Below are positions 6,066 to 6,973 of a stretch of 6,973 nucleotides of DNA, piece by piece. The notes beneath the pieces are model-generated. The model ran no database searches. It saw only the letters and a list, made by a program, of their open reading frames with translations, and had not been told where the DNA came from. The translations under genes and the position numbers were made by a program. Origin of the DNA: Zetaproteobacteria bacterium (GTDB lineage Bacteria; Pseudomonadota; Zetaproteobacteria; Mariprofundales; Mariprofundaceae); the NCBI GenBank assembly GCA_021545665.1, contig JAJRTX010000289.1:1-6973 (forward strand). The letters are read 5' to 3'. How positions within the stretch are numbered: position 1 is the stretch's first letter; the number at the start of each line of letters is the position of its first letter.

Positions 6066-6647
6066 TCAGACCTTAACGAGGCCGGCAAAACCCATAAATG
6101 CCAGACTCATCATGCCAGCTGTGATCAAAGCCAGCGGCGAACCTTTGAATAGTTCCGGAACGGGCGACATTTCAGTACGCTCCCGCAAACCGGCAAACAG
6201 GATCAGCACCAGCGCAAATCCCAATGCGGCACCAAGACCATACAACGCTGAAGCCAGAAATGTCTGTTCCTGTTGTACATTCAGAATTGCCACGCCGAGA
6301 ACAGCACAATTGGTGGTGATCAACGGCAGAAAAATACCCAGCGCCTGATACAGTACCGGGCTGGTTTTATGGATCATCATTTCAGTAAATTGCACCAGCG
6401 TAGCGATGATTAGAATAAAGAATATCGTTTGTAGATATAACAAATCCAGAGGAATAAGCACATATTCCTGAACCAGCCATGAGGCCGTTGATGCCAGTGT
6501 CATCACAAACATTACGGCGAACGACATGCCAATGGCTGTCTCAACTTTGCTGGATACACCGAGGAATGGACAAATGCCCAGAAACTTGGTCAGGACATAG
6601 TTGTTTACCAGCACCGCAGATACTAAAATCAGGGCGATTTCACTCAT
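6066..6647 (-). CDS. rnfA: RnfA, electron transport complex membrane subunit A
   Basis: Integral inner-membrane subunit of Rnf/Rsx, paralogous to RnfE and NqrE, with about six helices. I start at the ATG at 6647, which gives 193 residues, exactly the length of E. coli RsxA, and places the conserved [19 protein letters not shown] correctly. An in-frame GTG at 6698 would add 17 residues with no family counterpart. Cys26 (GICPFLGV) and Cys114 (TTNCAVLG) are the expected intramembrane cluster ligands, matched by Cys25 and Cys108 of RnfE. Other signatures are [20 protein letters not shown] (85-104), [12 protein letters not shown] and the C-terminal [19 protein letters not shown]. The Shine-Dalgarno before the ATG is weak. 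It is the first gene of the operon, so the promoter should lie in 6648-6850. Confidence 0.97.
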   Translation of the reverse strand: MSEIALILVSAVLVNNYVLTKFLGICPFLGVSSKVETAIGMSFAVMFVMTLASTASWLVQEYVLIPLDLLYLQTIFFILIIATLVQFTEMMIHKTSPVLYQALGIFLPLITTNCAVLGVAILNVQQEQTFLASALYGLGAALGFALVLILFAGLRERTEMSPVPELFKGSPLALITAGMMSLAFMGFAGLVKV

Positions 6648-6692
6648 GGCGTGGAGTATATGTAAATACCCCGCCAGCGTATAGTTAAAGAA

Positions 6693-6711
6693 ACCCACAT
6701 TTTTTATGGGT
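6693..6711. repeat. inverted repeat ACCCA-N9-TGGGT upstream of rnfA
   Basis: Perfect five-base arms (6693-6697 and 6707-6711) around a nine-base AT-rich centre, about 46 bases before the rnfA ATG. It could be an operator or a leader hairpin; short arms make chance possible. Confidence 0.35.
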
Positions 6712-6715
6712 AATT

Positions 6716-6736
6716 AGCAGCTGTAAAATGGCTGCT
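6716..6736. repeat. inverted repeat AGCAGC-N9-GCTGCT upstream of rnfA
   Basis: Perfect six-base arms (6716-6721 and 6731-6736) around TGTAAAATG. It sits just downstream, in the transcription direction, of the TATAAA at 6742-6737, a position that would suit an operator over a start site or a 5' leader hairpin. Its centre is 24 bases from that of the neighbouring ACCCA/TGGGT dyad, which has the same nine-base gap. Confidence 0.4.
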
Positions 6737-6853
6737 TTTATACCTGCACTTGTTGCATAACCGATTCAGAATATACGCTCATTCCTGTTGAAGTTGTAAA
6801 AAACCCATTCTTAATATTTTTTCTCGGACAAGAGGTGTTTTCAGAGTAAATAT

Positions 6854-6973
6854 CCTCCGGCAAAGCCGGAGGCTTTAATTTGTGAACCGCTCAAAGCGGC
6901 ATTTACGGAGCCTTCGGCTCCTTGGCCCCTAAAAGGGGCTGATATGGCTTCCCCTGTCAACGAAGCGTACAGG
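6854..6973. repeat. cluster of five tandem triloop hairpins at the right edge
   Basis: Five inverted repeats follow one another: CCTCCGGC-AAA-GCCGGAGG (6854-6872, 8-bp stem), CCGCT-CAA-AGCGG (6887-6899), GGAGCC-TTC-GGCTCC (6907-6921), GCCCCT-AAA-AGGGGC (6925-6939), and CCTGT-CA-ACG-AAG-CGT-ACAGG (6953-6973, 8-bp stem with a two-base bulge). All have three-base loops and different stem sequences. One frame on each strand stays open through the cluster: plus from about 6815, minus to a TGA at 6843-6841. A coding 3' end therefore cannot be excluded. Candidates are the structured 3' end of an upstream minus-strand gene, a structured RNA, or the hairpin-rich end of an IS200/IS605 or tnpB-type element lying beyond the window. 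The hairpins are seen directly; the identity is not known. Confidence 0.55.

Larger units (their letters stand above)
6648..6853 (-). promoter_or_regulatory. AT-rich leader and probable promoter region of the rnf operon
   Basis: This 206-base stretch before rnfA has no gene I can support. The best sigma70-like candidate on the minus strand is TTTACA (6800-6795) with TATATT (6775-6770), but the 19-base spacing is long. Reading GTATAT at 6776-6771 reduces the spacing to 18. A second -10-like TATAAA lies at 6742-6737 without a good -35. I see no recognisable FNR, SoxR or NifA site. Confidence 0.35.

Noticed and set aside
6648..6698. Longer rnfA from a GTG at 6698
   Set aside because: The extra 17 residues are not found in RnfA, and the ATG at 6647 gives exactly 193 residues as in E. 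coli.
6854..6880. Rho-independent terminator from the first hairpin
   Set aside because: The stem is strong, but it is followed only by CTTTAATTT on the plus strand and ATATTTACT on the minus strand, with no proper U-run, and no plus-strand gene precedes it.
6854..6973. CRISPR array
   Set aside because: The hairpin units differ in sequence and spacing and there is no constant repeat.

Overview
The window is a single co-directional run of genes on the minus strand, so transcription reads right to left from about 6650 down to 1. Its core is a complete six-gene rnf (rsx) operon in the order rnfA-rnfB-rnfC-rnfD-rnfG-rnfE, the order of the E. coli rsxABCDGE cluster. It is followed by a 60-residue single-helix membrane protein, a MIF-family tautomerase, and the first 161 codons of a peptide deformylase that runs off the left edge. 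Gene junctions are very tight (ATGA or TGATG overlaps, or gaps of 4-45 bases), with no clear terminator between them, so all nine genes could share one mRNA. Gene order and protein similarity suggest a proteobacterium, most likely gamma or a close relative. GC content looks near 50% by eye (not counted). The species cannot be fixed from this sequence.

Layout: 6648-6973 is non-coding as far as I can tell. It holds an AT-rich rnfA leader with two dyads and, at the right edge, a cluster of five triloop hairpins. 2693-6647 carries rnfA, rnfB, rnfC and rnfD; 1710-2696 carries rnfG with an unusual repeat-rich C-terminal tail; 1057-1713 carries rnfE. 829-1011 is the small membrane protein, 491-829 the tautomerase and 1-485 the deformylase.

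How the genes work together: RnfA-E and RnfG form a membrane redox complex. In this family it couples electron transfer between ferredoxin and NAD(H) to ion movement, or in E. coli keeps SoxR reduced. RnfC carries the NADH/FMN site and two 4Fe-4S clusters. RnfB carries a CX2CX4CX16C cluster plus two ferredoxin clusters. RnfD and RnfG are the covalent-FMN subunits. RnfA and RnfE are the paired six-helix membrane subunits that share an intramembrane iron-sulfur site. No soxR, nif, apbE or nth gene lies in the window, so neither the electron partner nor the maturation factor can be named from here.

Most worth a second look: a serine in place of the flavinylated threonine of RnfD, the roughly 125-residue repeat tail of RnfG, the unassigned small membrane protein plus MIF-like tautomerase attached to the rnf operon, and the hairpin cluster upstream of rnfA. 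I see no clearly new system; the core is an ordinary Rnf complex with unusual details.
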